From Subtercola boreus (GTDB taxonomy: Bacteria; Actinomycetota; Actinomycetes; Actinomycetales; Microbacteriaceae): a stretch of DNA of 64,000 nt. The stretch spans positions 35,818 to 99,817 of the forward strand of contig NZ_NBXA01000011.1 in assembly GCF_003399625.1 (NCBI RefSeq). Direction: 5' to 3'. Shown piece after piece: positions 15,728-24,781 of the stretch. Numbering within the stretch: the stretch's first letter is position 1; each line of letters opens with the position of its first letter. The translations under genes and the position numbers were made by a program. Below the pieces are notes generated by a model. That model saw only the letters and a program-made list of their open reading frames with translations. It ran no database searches and was not told the DNA's origin.

Positions 15728-16555
15728 ATGGCAAACTTCAACGTTGCCGACGTCAAGATCCTGCGCGACCGTCTCGGCGCCGGAATGGTGGACAGCAAGA
15801 ACGCTCTCGTCGAGGCCGATGGAGACATCGAGAAGGCCATCGAGATCCTGCGCCTCAAGGGCCAGAAGGGCGTGGCCAAGCGCGAGGGCCGCGCGACCAG
15901 CGAAGGCCTCGTCGCCGCGAAGGAGAACGGCGACACCGCCACCCTCATCGAGCTGGCCAGCGAGACCGACTTCGTGGCGAAGAACCAGAAGTTCATCGAC
16001 CTGAGCGAGAAGGTCCTGGACGCGGTCACCGCATCCGGAGCATCCACTCTCGAGGAGGCCCTCGCGGCCGACGCAGGCTCGCAGACGGTCGCCGCGACCA
16101 TCTCCGACGAGGCCGCGATCCTCGGTGAGAAGCTGGAACTCCGCCGCGTTGCGAAGGTCAGTGGCGAGCACTTCGCCATCTACCTGCACCGCACCTCGAA
16201 GGACCTGCCCCCGCAGGTCGGCGTGGTCGTCGGCTACAGCGGCGATGACGCAGACACGGCACGCAGCATCGCGCAGCACATCTCCTTCGCGAACCCCGAG
16301 TACCTGAGCCGTGACGACGTTCCCGCCGACGCAGTCGACGCCGAGCGGAAGATCGTGACCGAGATCGCCGAGAACGAGGGCAAGCCGGCAGCGGCGCTGC
16401 CCAAGATCATCGAAGGCCGTCTCACCGGGTACTTCAAGCAGGTCGCCCTGCTCGACCAGGACTACGCGAAGGACAACAAGCTGTCCGTCGCGAAGGTGCT
16501 GGCAGAGGCCGGTCTGACCGTGACCGGTTTCGCCCGTTTCAAGGTCGGCGCGTAA
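15728..16555 (+). CDS. tsf: Elongation factor Ts
   Basis: A 275-residue EF-Ts, the nucleotide-exchange factor that recycles EF-Tu-GDP. The N-terminal UBA-like domain (VKILRDRLGAGMVDSKNALVEADGDIEKAI) and the EF-Tu contact motif ASETDFVAKNQKF (about 77-89) are intact, followed by two core subdomains. The start is ATG 15728 with AAGGAG 11 bases upstream. It pairs with rpsB as in most bacteria and is followed by a strong terminator before pyrH. Confidence 0.97.
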   Translation: MANFNVADVKILRDRLGAGMVDSKNALVEADGDIEKAIEILRLKGQKGVAKREGRATSEGLVAAKENGDTATLIELASETDFVAKNQKFIDLSEKVLDAVTASGASTLEEALAADAGSQTVAATISDEAAILGEKLELRRVAKVSGEHFAIYLHRTSKDLPPQVGVVVGYSGDDADTARSIAQHISFANPEYLSRDDVPADAVDAERKIVTEIAENEGKPAAALPKIIEGRLTGYFKQVALLDQDYAKDNKLSVAKVLAEAGLTVTGFARFKVGA

Positions 16556-16568
16556 GCTCTCGCACCTC

Positions 16569-16606
16569 AAAGCCCCGACGCCCGTAACGGCGTCGGGGCT
16601 TTTTGT
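16569..16606 (+). terminator. Rho-independent terminator of tsf
   Basis: GCCCCGACGCC (16572-16582) pairs with GGCGTCGGGGC (16589-16599), extended by AAA/TTT, loop CGTAAC, then TTTTTG. It is the clearest intrinsic terminator in the window and separates rpsB-tsf from pyrH-frr. Confidence 0.92.
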
Positions 16607-16649
16607 TTACCGGTAGCCTGAACAGCGAACGAACGAAGGGACAACCACC

Positions 16650-17375
16650 ATGTCTGAAGCAACAGGACGCCGACGGGTTCTGCTGAAGCTCTCCGGTGAA
16701 GCCTTCGGTGGCGGGTCCCTGGGCGTGAATCCCGATGTGGTCGGTGAGCTGGCCCGCGAGATCGCGGAGGCCGCCAAGCAGGTCGAGATCGCTATCGTCG
16801 TCGGTGGCGGCAACTTCTTCCGCGGTGCGGAACTCTCCCAGCGCGGAATGGACCGGGGCCGCGCCGACTACATGGGCATGCTCGGCACCGTGATGAACGC
16901 CCTCGCGCTGCAGGACTTCCTCGAACAGGCCGGCGCTGCGACGCGCGTGCAGTCGGCCATCTCGATGACCCAGGTCGCTGAGCCGTACATCCCACGACGC
17001 GCCGAGCGCCATCTCGAGAAGGGTCGTGTCGTCATCTTCGGTGCCGGAGCGGGGCTGCCGTACTTCTCGACCGACACCGTTGCCGCGCAGCGTGCACTCG
17101 AGATCGGCGCAGACGTGGTGCTGGTCGCGAAGAACGGTGTCGACGGCGTCTACGACGCAGACCCGCGGTCGAACCCCGACGCCAAGAAGATCGACCGCCT
17201 CACCTACATCGATGCCCTGCAGCGTGAACTCAAGGTCGTCGATTCGACCGCCTTCAGCCTCTGCATGGACAACAACATGCCGATGATGGTCTTCGGGATG
17301 GAGCCGATGGGCAACGTCACGAAGGCGATCCTCGGCGAGCAGATCGGTACGCTCGTGCACACCTCGCACCAGTGA
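16650..17375 (+). CDS. pyrH: Uridylate kinase
   Basis: A 241-residue bacterial UMP kinase (amino-acid-kinase fold, hexameric), converting UMP to UDP with ATP and allosterically controlled by UTP and GTP. Visible are [14 protein letters not shown], the phosphate-binding [27 protein letters not shown], and the ATP-site [14 protein letters not shown] and [20 protein letters not shown]. The start is ATG 16650 with AAGGGA upstream. It has its own promoter after the tsf terminator and is followed 48 bases later by frr. Confidence 0.97.
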   Translation: MSEATGRRRVLLKLSGEAFGGGSLGVNPDVVGELAREIAEAAKQVEIAIVVGGGNFFRGAELSQRGMDRGRADYMGMLGTVMNALALQDFLEQAGAATRVQSAISMTQVAEPYIPRRAERHLEKGRVVIFGAGAGLPYFSTDTVAAQRALEIGADVVLVAKNGVDGVYDADPRSNPDAKKIDRLTYIDALQRELKVVDSTAFSLCMDNNMPMMVFGMEPMGNVTKAILGEQIGTLVHTSHQ

Positions 17376-17423
17376 CGCAGGCATCCGAACTAAACTGGCC
17401 CAGAGATTTCTGAAGGAGTTACC

Positions 17424-17978
17424 GTGATTGCCGATGTACTGACCGATTCCGCCGAGCGGATGCGCAAAGCGCTCGAGTCGACGAAAGACGACTTCGCGAC
17501 CGTCCGCACCGGGCGCGCGAACCCTGCGCTGTTCCAGAAGCTGCTGGTCGACTACTACGGGTCGCCGACGCCTCTCGAGCAGCTTGCCTCGCTGCAGAAC
17601 CCCGAGGCCCGCACGATCCTGGTGACGCCCTACGACAAGGGTGCGCTCCGCGACATCGAGCAGGCGCTCCGCGACATGCCGAACCTGGGTGCGAACCCGA
17701 CGAACGACGGTTCGATCATCCGCGTCACGCTGCCCGACCTCACCGAGGAACGCCGCAAGGAGTTCGTCAAGGTCGTGAAGGGCAAGGCCGAAGACGGCAA
17801 GGTCTCCGTTCGGAACATCCGCCGGAAGGCGAAGGACGATCTGGATGCCCTCAAGAGCGAGGTCGGCGACGACGAGGTCGCACGCGCTGAGAAGGAGCTG
17901 GAGGCGAGCACGAAGGCGACAGTCGACGCCATCGACGACGCTCTGAAGCGCAAAGAAGCAGAGCTCCTGGAAATCTAG
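17424..17978 (+). CDS. frr: Ribosome recycling factor
   Basis: A 184-residue RRF that with EF-G splits the post-termination ribosome. Diagnostic segments are [68 protein letters not shown] and [12 protein letters not shown]. The start is GTG 17424 with AAGGAG upstream; TAAACT at 17389-17394 is a candidate -10, giving frr a leader of about 25 bases in addition to read-through from pyrH. cdsA follows after 12 bases. Confidence 0.97.
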   Translation: MIADVLTDSAERMRKALESTKDDFATVRTGRANPALFQKLLVDYYGSPTPLEQLASLQNPEARTILVTPYDKGALRDIEQALRDMPNLGANPTNDGSIIRVTLPDLTEERRKEFVKVVKGKAEDGKVSVRNIRRKAKDDLDALKSEVGDDEVARAEKELEASTKATVDAIDDALKRKEAELLEI

Positions 17979-17990
17979 GCACGGCTCTTC

Positions 17991-18947
17991 GTGACAGTCG
18001 ATCCGGGTGGGCGAGGCCCGTCGAAGCAGAAGCGTCCGACGGGCATCTCGCGGGCGGAGCTCGAAGAGCGCGTGAGAGCGCGCCGTGAGCAGTTCGAAGA
18101 GGCCAACGACAAGATCACGGCCCGCTCCGGCCGGAACCTGCTGAGCGCTGTCGCCATCGGCGTCACGCTGGCCGCCCTGATGGTGGTCAGTCTGGTGTTC
18201 ATCACAGAGCTCTTCCTGGTCTTCGTCGGGCTGATCGCCTGCGTCGGCAGTGTCGAGCTGGTGGCGGCCCTCAGAAAGTCGGGACGCTACGTTCCGGTGG
18301 TGCCTTCGGTCATCTCGGCCGCGGCGGTGTCTGTCGCAGCGTTCTACGGTGGCGCATCCGGCCAGTGGCTGACCCTGCTCGCCGGCATCGGGCTCGTCAT
18401 CGTGTGGCGGCTCGTGATGCTGGTACGCCCCGCCCACCGGGTCGGCGGCAGTCGCCGACTCGCACGGGATGTCGCCGCCGCCATCCTCGTGCAGGCCTAC
18501 GTCGTCTTTCTCGGCAGCATCTCGATCCTCCTCGTCGCCCAGCCGGACGGCCGGTGGTGGGTGCTCTCGTTCATGGTCGTGGTGATCTGCGTGGACACCG
18601 GTGCCTACGCTGCCGGGCTCAACTTCGGCAAGCACCCGATGGCCCCGCGCATCAGCCCGAAGAAGACGTGGGAGGGCTTTGCGGGCGCCCTGCTCGTTGC
18701 CCTGGTCGCGGGCGTGCTGCTCTCGGTGCTGCTGTTGCAGGAGCCGTGGTGGTTCGGGCTCCTCTTCGGGGCGGTGCTCACGCTCACTGCGACGTTCGGT
18801 GACCTGGCGGAGTCGCTGCTGAAGCGCGACATGGGCATCAAGGACATGAGCACCTGGCTTCCGGGCCACGGGGGATTCCTCGACCGGCTCGACTCCATGC
18901 TGCCCTCGGCCGCAGCCGCATACGTGCTGTACATCGTCTTCGCGTAG
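17991..18947 (+). CDS. cdsA: Phosphatidate cytidylyltransferase
   Basis: A 318-residue integral membrane enzyme making CDP-diacylglycerol from phosphatidate and CTP, the branch point for phosphatidylglycerol and phosphatidylinositol. A basic cytosolic N-terminus (about 1-45) precedes eight or so helices. The C-terminal signature is intact: RISPKKTWEGFAGAL, then TFGDLAESLLKRDMGIKDM and LPGHGGFLDRLDSM, carrying the metal-binding acidic residues. The start is GTG 17991. The pyrH-frr-cdsA order is the common bacterial one; the DivIVA-repeat gene follows. Confidence 0.96.
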   Translation: MTVDPGGRGPSKQKRPTGISRAELEERVRARREQFEEANDKITARSGRNLLSAVAIGVTLAALMVVSLVFITELFLVFVGLIACVGSVELVAALRKSGRYVPVVPSVISAAAVSVAAFYGGASGQWLTLLAGIGLVIVWRLVMLVRPAHRVGGSRRLARDVAAAILVQAYVVFLGSISILLVAQPDGRWWVLSFMVVVICVDTGAYAAGLNFGKHPMAPRISPKKTWEGFAGALLVALVAGVLLSVLLLQEPWWFGLLFGAVLTLTATFGDLAESLLKRDMGIKDMSTWLPGHGGFLDRLDSMLPSAAAAYVLYIVFA

Positions 18948-18976
18948 CGCACAGCGCGCAGTGGCAGAATGACGGT

Positions 18977-19546
18977 GTGAGCCAAACATTTCCCCTCAGC
19001 CGAAAGTCAGAGCTGGGCTACAACGTCGACGACGTCGAGAAGTTCCTGGTGGATGCCCGGCTGGCCTACGAGGCACAGGCCGACGGCGCCGGCACGGGCT
19101 CACCTGCCGTCATCGATTCGCGGAGCATCCGGGGCACCTCCTTCGACCTGCAGAAGGGCGGATATTCGACGCTTCACGTCGATGCAGCCCTCGAACGACT
19201 GGAGGAGGCCTTCGCCGCGCGCGAACGGGCCGCCGGCAAGCGCGACCTCGGGGATGCCCAGTGGTACGACGTGAACAGAGACCGTGCGCGCGAGATCCTC
19301 GCCCGGCTCGAGCGCGAGGCGGGCCACAAGTTCCGGCGTGCCGGGGTGCTCAGCGGCGGCTACGACCGGCGTGAGGTGGATGCGTTCTGCGGCCGGCTCG
19401 TCGACTACTTCCGGAATGGCGCACCCATGCCGATCGAGACGGTACGGGGCGCCCTCTTCACACCGAAGCTCGGCGGCTACAACGAGACCCAGGTCGACCT
19501 CGTGCTCGACGCCGTCGTCGACGTGATGGTCGCGGTCAGGCCGTAA
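18977..19546 (+). CDS. DivIVA-domain-like protein with four G-Y-x4-V-D repeats
   Basis: 189 residues with no membrane segment. Four copies of a DivIVA-type motif recur: GYNVDDVEKFL (14-24), GGYSTLHVDAALERL (61-75), GGYDRREVDAFCGRL (127-141) and [15 protein letters not shown] (166-180), each preceded within a few residues by a Phe. In DivIVA the equivalent F-x-x-R-G-Y-D-x-x-E-V-D segment forms the membrane-binding crossed loop before a coiled coil; here coiled coil is limited to about 70-115. A role at the membrane or in envelope growth is inferred. Start GTG 18977; CAGAAT (18965-18970) ends six bases before it. Confidence 0.85.
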   Translation: MSQTFPLSRKSELGYNVDDVEKFLVDARLAYEAQADGAGTGSPAVIDSRSIRGTSFDLQKGGYSTLHVDAALERLEEAFAARERAAGKRDLGDAQWYDVNRDRAREILARLEREAGHKFRRAGVLSGGYDRREVDAFCGRLVDYFRNGAPMPIETVRGALFTPKLGGYNETQVDLVLDAVVDVMVAVRP

Positions 19547-19851
19547 TGCCACGCAGCAACCGGTCGCGCCGCGCCAAGGTGCACGGCGACGAAGAGGGAT
19601 CCGCCGACATCGAACGCATGATGACGGGCTCGCGCACCCTCGAGTGGCGTCGCGGCCACGACTGGAACGTTCAGCCGATCACGGCGAACCAGGCGACGAA
19701 GGACTACGTGTGCCCCGGATGCTCGTTGCCGGTCACTGCCGGAACCGCCCACCTCGTGGCGTGGCGGGCCGACGGCGTTCTGGGAGACGCGAGCGACCTC
19801 GCCGCCCGGCGGCACTGGCACATCCACTGTTGGAGGATCGGACTGTCATGA
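19546..19851 (+). CDS. Small zinc-ribbon-like protein, function unknown
   Basis: A 101-residue basic protein with C-P-G-C (CPGCSLPVTAG) followed by HWHIHCWR near the C-terminus, a CxxC plus H/C arrangement suggesting one bound zinc. Homologues are often automatically labelled ATP/GTP-binding, but no P-loop is present, so I do not adopt that. The ATG at 19546 overlaps the stop of the DivIVA-repeat gene and its own stop overlaps the next ATG, so the three genes form a tightly coupled operon. Confidence 0.8.
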   Translation: MPRSNRSRRAKVHGDEEGSADIERMMTGSRTLEWRRGHDWNVQPITANQATKDYVCPGCSLPVTAGTAHLVAWRADGVLGDASDLAARRHWHIHCWRIGLS

Positions 19852-20570
19852 CCACCATCGAGATCCGCTCCACGGTCGTGCTGCCGGCTGTGCGCGAAGA
19901 GATCGAGCTGCACACCTCCGATGGGCTGACGCTGGTGGGCGAGTTGGCCCTGCCGGTCGGGCGTCCGCCGGTTGCGACGCTGGTGACGCTTCATCCTCTG
20001 CCCACGGCGGGCGGGTTCATGGACTCGCACATCCTGCGGAAGGCCGCCTGGCGCCTCCCCGAACTCGCAGATCTCGCTGTTCTGCGCTTCAACACCCGCG
20101 GCACGTCGTCTCCGCGCGGCACGAGTGACGGGGCGTTCGGTGAGGGAGTGGATGAGCGGCTCGACGTCGACGCGGCGATGCGTTTCGTCGGCGAACGCGG
20201 GCTGCCGCATCCGTGGCTCGTCGGCTGGTCGTTCGGCACCGAGCTGGCCCTGAAGTACGGGCTGTCGCACGAGATCGACGGGGCGATCCTGCTGTCGCCG
20301 CCCCTTCACCGCGCGACGGACGCGGATCTCGCCGCCTGGGCGCACGCGGGGGTGCCGCTCGTGGCGCTCGTTCCCGAGCTCGACGACTTTCTGCGGCCGG
20401 CCGAGGCGCGGGAGAGGTTCGCGGTCGTGCCGGGGGCCGACCTCGTGGCCGTCGATGGCGCGAAGCACCTCTGGGTGGGGGAGACGCAGACCCGCCGGGT
20501 GCTGAACGAGATCGTCGAGCGCGTCAATCCGTCCCGGGCGCCGCTGCCGGAGACCTACGAGGCCGACTAG
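19848..20570 (+). CDS. Alpha/beta hydrolase
   Basis: A 240-residue serine hydrolase. The nucleophile elbow is GWSFG (S124 region: PHPWLVGWSFGTELALKYG), the oxyanion strand is VTLHPLPTAGG, and the late histidine lies in AVDGAKHLWVGET. The length and lack of a lid resemble small dienelactone-hydrolase or YqiA-like enzymes; substrate unknown. The start is ATG 19848, overlapping the preceding stop by four bases (ATGA). It converges on the AI-2E family gene. Confidence 0.88.
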   Translation: MTTIEIRSTVVLPAVREEIELHTSDGLTLVGELALPVGRPPVATLVTLHPLPTAGGFMDSHILRKAAWRLPELADLAVLRFNTRGTSSPRGTSDGAFGEGVDERLDVDAAMRFVGERGLPHPWLVGWSFGTELALKYGLSHEIDGAILLSPPLHRATDADLAAWAHAGVPLVALVPELDDFLRPAEARERFAVVPGADLVAVDGAKHLWVGETQTRRVLNEIVERVNPSRAPLPETYEAD

Positions 20571-20599
20571 ATCCGTCGAGATCCGACGAGACCCGACGA
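20570..20599. repeat. Three imperfect 10-bp tandem repeats
   Basis: GATCCGTCGA, GATCCGACGA and GACCCGACGA follow one another directly from the hydrolase stop codon. They lie in the 65-base convergent gap before the AI-2E gene; no hairpin of note is present in that gap. Confidence 0.7.
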
Positions 20600-20635
20600 G
20601 GCCGCCAACGGGCCCACGGGTGCGGCCCGGTGTCT

Positions 20636-21691
20636 TCAGCGCTCGTTCTGCGCCGGGATCACGACCTGCTTGACGATCAGCATGATCGATGCCGCCACGG
20701 GGATGGCGACGAGCGCACCGAGCACGCCGAGGAGCGAACCGCCGGCCAGGGCGGCGATCACCACGATCGAGCCTGGCACCGACACGGCGCGGCGCATGAT
20801 GTTGGGGCTGAGGAGATATGCCTCGACCTGCATGTAGACGAGGTAGTAGATGGCGGCGACGAGCGCCGTCAGGGGTGAACCGATGGTCGGGATCAGGCAG
20901 ATGCCGACGATGATGACGGAGCCGGAGATCGTTCCGACCAGCGGGATGAGCGAGAGGATGCCCGCGATGAAGGCCAGCACGGCGGCGTAGGGCGCCTGGA
21001 TGATCGACAGGAAGATGAAGCTCAGAACGCCGTTGCACGCCGCCAGCGCCACCTGCCCGACCACATAGCGGCCGACCGCGTCGGTGATCTGTTCTCCGAG
21101 GTCGGCGAACCGCTCCCGCTTGGTTGCCGGCACCAGCAGATAGACCGTGCGCTTCATCATGCCGAGGTTCGCGGTGAAGAAGAGGGTCAGGATGATCACG
21201 ATCACCATGCCGAAGACACCGTTCGCGATACCGATGCCGACCTGCAGCGCGCCGCCGGCGATGGTCGTGATGTTGCCCGGATCCTGCAGGTACTTGGTCA
21301 CCGCATCCACGACCGACTGCACATCGATGTAGCCGCCGAGCTGCTGGGTGAGATTGGACGCGAAGTCCGACGACGTGAGCTGCGCGAAGAGGAGCGGGAG
21401 CTGGTCGAACAGCTGGCTCAGCTGCTGGATGATGATCGGGAGTACCGCGAAGACGAGACCGGTGATCACCCCGGCCACGGCGACCACGACGATCAGGATG
21501 GCGAGGGCACGGGGCACCTTCTTGCGCTGCAACCACGAGACGAGCGGATCGAGGCCGAGCGCCAGGAAGATCGCGATGCCGACATAGGTGAGCACCGTGG
21601 CGAGGCTGCCCACCATGAAGAGGATGAGAAGGCCGAGGCCCACTCCGAGCGTGCCGACCAGACCGAACACGAAGGCGTTCTGAATCTTCAC
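20636..21691 (-). CDS. AI-2E family (PerM-like) membrane protein, copy 1
   Basis: A 351-residue protein with about eight membrane helices of the AI-2E/UPF0118 family. Despite the name, few members transport autoinducer-2; some are ion exchangers or efflux proteins. Family features are the N-terminal helix pair (ATVLTYVGIAIFLALGLDPLVSWL), the central soluble segment with QQLGGYIDVQSVVDAV, and the conserved AIYYLVYMQVEAYLLSPNIM near the C-terminus. The start is GTG 21691 with GGAGAAA upstream; TAGAAT at 21738-21733 on this strand is a candidate -10. A second copy lies at 24782. Confidence 0.9.
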   Translation of the reverse strand: MKIQNAFVFGLVGTLGVGLGLLILFMVGSLATVLTYVGIAIFLALGLDPLVSWLQRKKVPRALAILIVVVAVAGVITGLVFAVLPIIIQQLSQLFDQLPLLFAQLTSSDFASNLTQQLGGYIDVQSVVDAVTKYLQDPGNITTIAGGALQVGIGIANGVFGMVIVIILTLFFTANLGMMKRTVYLLVPATKRERFADLGEQITDAVGRYVVGQVALAACNGVLSFIFLSIIQAPYAAVLAFIAGILSLIPLVGTISGSVIIVGICLIPTIGSPLTALVAAIYYLVYMQVEAYLLSPNIMRRAVSVPGSIVVIAALAGGSLLGVLGALVAIPVAASIMLIVKQVVIPAQNER

Positions 21692-21850
21692 AGTTTCTCC
21701 TCTGAGCCCCCGGGATCTCGGGGCGCAGAGACATTCTAGGGCCAGCTCCCCGAGCCCCGGCGGGCCGACGATTACCGGCGCACAGCGAAGTCTGGGAGCA
21801 TACCCAAGGAGGATCAGCTATCTTTTAATGTCCTTGTCTGGAGTTCTCAC

Positions 21851-23683
21851 GTGCGATTCATACTTGCCATCTTCGCCTTCGTCGTTGCGACGGCGCTCAT
21901 CGGCATCGGTATCGCCGAGCGCACGGTGCTGCTGCCCCCCTCGTCGTTGACCGTCTCCACCACAACGAGCGACGGGTCCCCCTACCTCTATATCGACGGC
22001 GATGTGCTCCAGGCGGAGAGCGGCAACCAGACCGTGAGCCTCGGCGGCACCTCCACGGTCTTCGCCGCCTACGGCCGCACCGACGACGTGAAGGCCTGGC
22101 TGAACGGGTCGACGTACGACAGCGTCGGATTCGACGCCAGCGACAGCAGCGGGCGCACCCTCACAGCAACCACAGTCGCGGCGACTCCGGACGGCGAAGC
22201 GAACGTGGCGAGTGGCTCGGCCAACCCGGCGGGCTCCGACCTCTGGCTTGAAGAGTTCACCAGCGACGGTGCGATGAACCGCACGTTCAACCTCCCCGCC
22301 GGGTATTCGCTCATCGTGGCGACCGACGGCACCGCTCCCGCACCCAACTCCGTGCAGATCTCGTGGCCACTCGACGACAGCACGCCGCTTGCGGTGCCCT
22401 TCCTCCTGGCGGGAGCCTTCTTCCTGATCGCCGGTCTGGTGCTGTTGCTGCTCGGCCTCCATCACCTCCGTAAGTCCCAGGGCCCCAGGCGGAAGCCTCC
22501 GGCGCTGCCGAAGGGCAAGCGCTTCTCGTCGTCCCGAACCAATGCCATCGAGTCCGGTGTCGGGCGTCGCGGTCGCCGGTCGATCTCCCGGTCTGTCGCT
22601 GTCACTGTGCCGGGGGTGCTTCTCGTGAGCTTCGCCTTCGGCGGACAGGCCCACGCCGCAACGGCCCCCGCCCCGACTCCCGAGCCGACCGTCACCACCC
22701 AGACCAGCGCGCCGGCCACCGATGCGCCCGACGTGTCGACCGCCACGCCGACCCCGGTGGCGACGGATGCGACGACCGGACCGCCGCCGGCAGTGACCGA
22801 AGCCCAGCTGAACGGCATCCTCGCGAAGATCTCCGCGTCGACCACGGCCGCCGACGCGGCTTCAGACGCGACGGCGCTCGCCGCGCGGATGACAGGCCCG
22901 GCGCTCGACCTCCGCACAGAGACCTACGCGATCCGGAAGACCTTCCCGTCGTATGCGGCGCCGCAGCCCATTCCGGCCGGGCCCTCGTCGGTCATCCTTC
23001 CGCAGGCGACAGACTCATGGCCGCGCACCGTGTTCACCATCGTCGAGAATCCCGACGACAAGACGGTGGCGCCCCTCTCTCTGATGCTCATCCAGGACAC
23101 CCCGCGGAGTGTCTACAAGGTGTACTACGCGATCGCGCTGGAGCCGAACACGACGCTTCCGCCGGTGGCACCTGTCACCATCGGAACCTCGAAGCTCGCG
23201 AACGACACCAAGCTCCTGGCCGAGACACCTGCCGATGTGGCCGCCGGCTACGCCGACATCCTCGCCGTCGGTGAGGCGAGCCCGTACTTCAGCCAGTTCG
23301 ATGCGACAGGCGACACGCTCCGCACGAGCGTCGGCGCTGCGTTCAAGGCCGACAAGAAGGCCAATCTGAAGAACACGGCGACACTCGACTACGCGAAGGT
23401 CGCGGGCGAGGGGGAGAGCATCGCACTCGCCACGAACCAGTCCGGCGCTCTCGTGGCCCTGAACATCCGGGAATCCGAGACTGCCAAGGTGGTCGAGGCC
23501 GGAGCGACAGTGACGGTGAAGGGCGCGGTTGCCGCGGCGTCGGGACTCACCGTCAGCTCCAAGGGCACCGAAGCGATCTACGACTACCAGTTGCTGTTCT
23601 ACATCCCGCCGTCGGGCGACACGTCGAAGGTCATCCTTCTCGGTTTCGCCCAGGGCCTACTGTCTGCCAAGGAGTTGCCGTGA
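21851..23683 (+). CDS. Large membrane/secreted protein with an internal signal-peptide-like segment
   Basis: 610 residues, family not firmly recognised. Residues 4-24 form a signal anchor; 25-178 are a beta-rich, Ser/Thr-rich outer region; 180-203 are a second helix; 204-248 are strongly basic. Residues 249-269 then look like a complete signal peptide (hydrophobic core, AHA/A cleavage motif at 267-269), followed by a Pro/Thr/Ala linker (270-315) and a soluble domain of about 290 residues. It may be two secreted modules joined. Start GTG 21851 follows CTGGAG. The stop overlaps the next gene's GTG (GTGA). Confidence 0.75.
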   Translation: MRFILAIFAFVVATALIGIGIAERTVLLPPSSLTVSTTTSDGSPYLYIDGDVLQAESGNQTVSLGGTSTVFAAYGRTDDVKAWLNGSTYDSVGFDASDSSGRTLTATTVAATPDGEANVASGSANPAGSDLWLEEFTSDGAMNRTFNLPAGYSLIVATDGTAPAPNSVQISWPLDDSTPLAVPFLLAGAFFLIAGLVLLLLGLHHLRKSQGPRRKPPALPKGKRFSSSRTNAIESGVGRRGRRSISRSVAVTVPGVLLVSFAFGGQAHAATAPAPTPEPTVTTQTSAPATDAPDVSTATPTPVATDATTGPPPAVTEAQLNGILAKISASTTAADAASDATALAARMTGPALDLRTETYAIRKTFPSYAAPQPIPAGPSSVILPQATDSWPRTVFTIVENPDDKTVAPLSLMLIQDTPRSVYKVYYAIALEPNTTLPPVAPVTIGTSKLANDTKLLAETPADVAAGYADILAVGEASPYFSQFDATGDTLRTSVGAAFKADKKANLKNTATLDYAKVAGEGESIALATNQSGALVALNIRESETAKVVEAGATVTVKGAVAAASGLTVSSKGTEAIYDYQLLFYIPPSGDTSKVILLGFAQGLLSAKELP

Positions 23684-24681
23684 GCCAGGTCCCCCCCTCT
23701 GCCGCCAGCCTGAGAGGCGCGGTCGACCTCTCGTCGCTCGTGAACCGCGCGGCTGCCCCCGCGGGTGCGCCCGCCGCCGGGGGAGCGGCGATGCCCGCGG
23801 CCGGGGGCCCGGCCGGGCCGGGTGTCAGCGTTCCGAGCCTGCTGCTCGATGCGACGGATGCGACCATCTCGCAGGTGCTCGACCTCTCCAACGCGGTTCC
23901 GGTCATCGTGGAGCTATGGGCCTCGTACGCCGACGCGTCACGGGTGCTCGCTCCGATCATGCAGAAGGTGGTGCTCGAGTACGGCGGACGTTTCGTGCTG
24001 GTGCGCGTCGACACGGAGTCGAACCCGCAGCTCACGTCTGCCTTCCAGGCCCAGACGGTTCCGACCGTCGCTGCGATCCTCGCCGGACGACCCGTGGCGC
24101 TCTTCGAGGGTGCGCAGCCCGAGGAGGCCGTGCGCGAGGTTCTCGAGCAGGTGCTGCAGCTCGCCGCGCAGAACGGGGTCACCGGTTCGGCGATCCCGGC
24201 CGACGGTCGCACGGGGGCCGCTGACGGGGCCGACGCGGCTGACGACGCCGAACCGGTCGAGGAGCCACTGCCGCCGCACCACGCGGAGGCGTTCGATGCC
24301 ATCTCCCGCGGCGACTACAAGGGCGCCATCGCGGAATACGAGAAGGCCATTGCGCAGAGCCCCCGAGACCAGCTGGCCATTGCCGGCCTGGCCCAGGTGA
24401 GACTGCTCGACAGGCTCGACGGAAAGTCGCTCGACGAGATCCGCAGCGCCGGAGCTGCATCGCCCGGGGACCTCGAGGCCCAGTTGCTGGTGGCCGACCT
24501 CGACGTCTCGGGCGGGCATGTCGAGGATGCGTTCGACCGCATCCTCGGTCTGTTCCCCGCGTCGGACCAGGCCACGAAGGATACGCTCCGCACCCGGCTG
24601 CTCGAGCTGTTCGAGGTGGTCGGAACCGACGATGTGCGGGTGACGGCCGCGCGCCGCAGACTCACGATGCTGCTGTACTGA
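23680..24681 (+). CDS. Thioredoxin-fold co-chaperone, YbbN/CnoX-like
   Basis: 333 residues: a Gly/Pro/Ala-rich N-terminus, a thioredoxin-like domain (about 52-165; VPVIVELWASYADASRVLAPIM, RVDTESNPQLTSAFQAQTVPTV) and a C-terminal TPR-like half (about 205-333; HAEAFDAISRGDYKGAIAEYEKA). The active-site CxxC is replaced by S-Y-A-D, so it cannot catalyse dithiol exchange. The architecture matches CnoX/YbbN, which holds unfolded clients for chaperonin or DnaK. The GTG start overlaps the preceding stop, so it may serve that secreted protein, an inference. Confidence 0.88.
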   Translation: MSQVPPSAASLRGAVDLSSLVNRAAAPAGAPAAGGAAMPAAGGPAGPGVSVPSLLLDATDATISQVLDLSNAVPVIVELWASYADASRVLAPIMQKVVLEYGGRFVLVRVDTESNPQLTSAFQAQTVPTVAAILAGRPVALFEGAQPEEAVREVLEQVLQLAAQNGVTGSAIPADGRTGAADGADAADDAEPVEEPLPPHHAEAFDAISRGDYKGAIAEYEKAIAQSPRDQLAIAGLAQVRLLDRLDGKSLDEIRSAGAASPGDLEAQLLVADLDVSGGHVEDAFDRILGLFPASDQATKDTLRTRLLELFEVVGTDDVRVTAARRRLTMLLY

Positions 24682-24769
24682 GCCAGCTCGTACTGTTCCT
24701 CGGCGGGCCGGATGCACGTCACACGACGGCCCCCGCTGTCAATGACCCATCCCGGGCATCCGGCTGCAA

Positions 24770-24775
24770 TACAGT
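24770..24775 (+). promoter_or_regulatory. -10 hexamer TACAGT, leaderless type
   Basis: TACAGT ends six bases before the ATG at 24782; no ribosome site is present. Confidence 0.45.
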
Positions 24776-24781
24776 CGACCT

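Noticed and set aside
19546..19851. ATP/GTP-binding annotation for the small protein
   Set aside because: No P-loop or other nucleotide motif is visible; only a CxxC and a His/Cys cluster.
19704..21734. A 676-codon open frame on the minus strand, and similar long frames at 28241-30514, 30873-33242 and 33403-35403
   Set aside because: They lie opposite well-supported genes, have Arg/Pro/Gly-rich compositions with no motifs, and are expected shadows in high-GC DNA.
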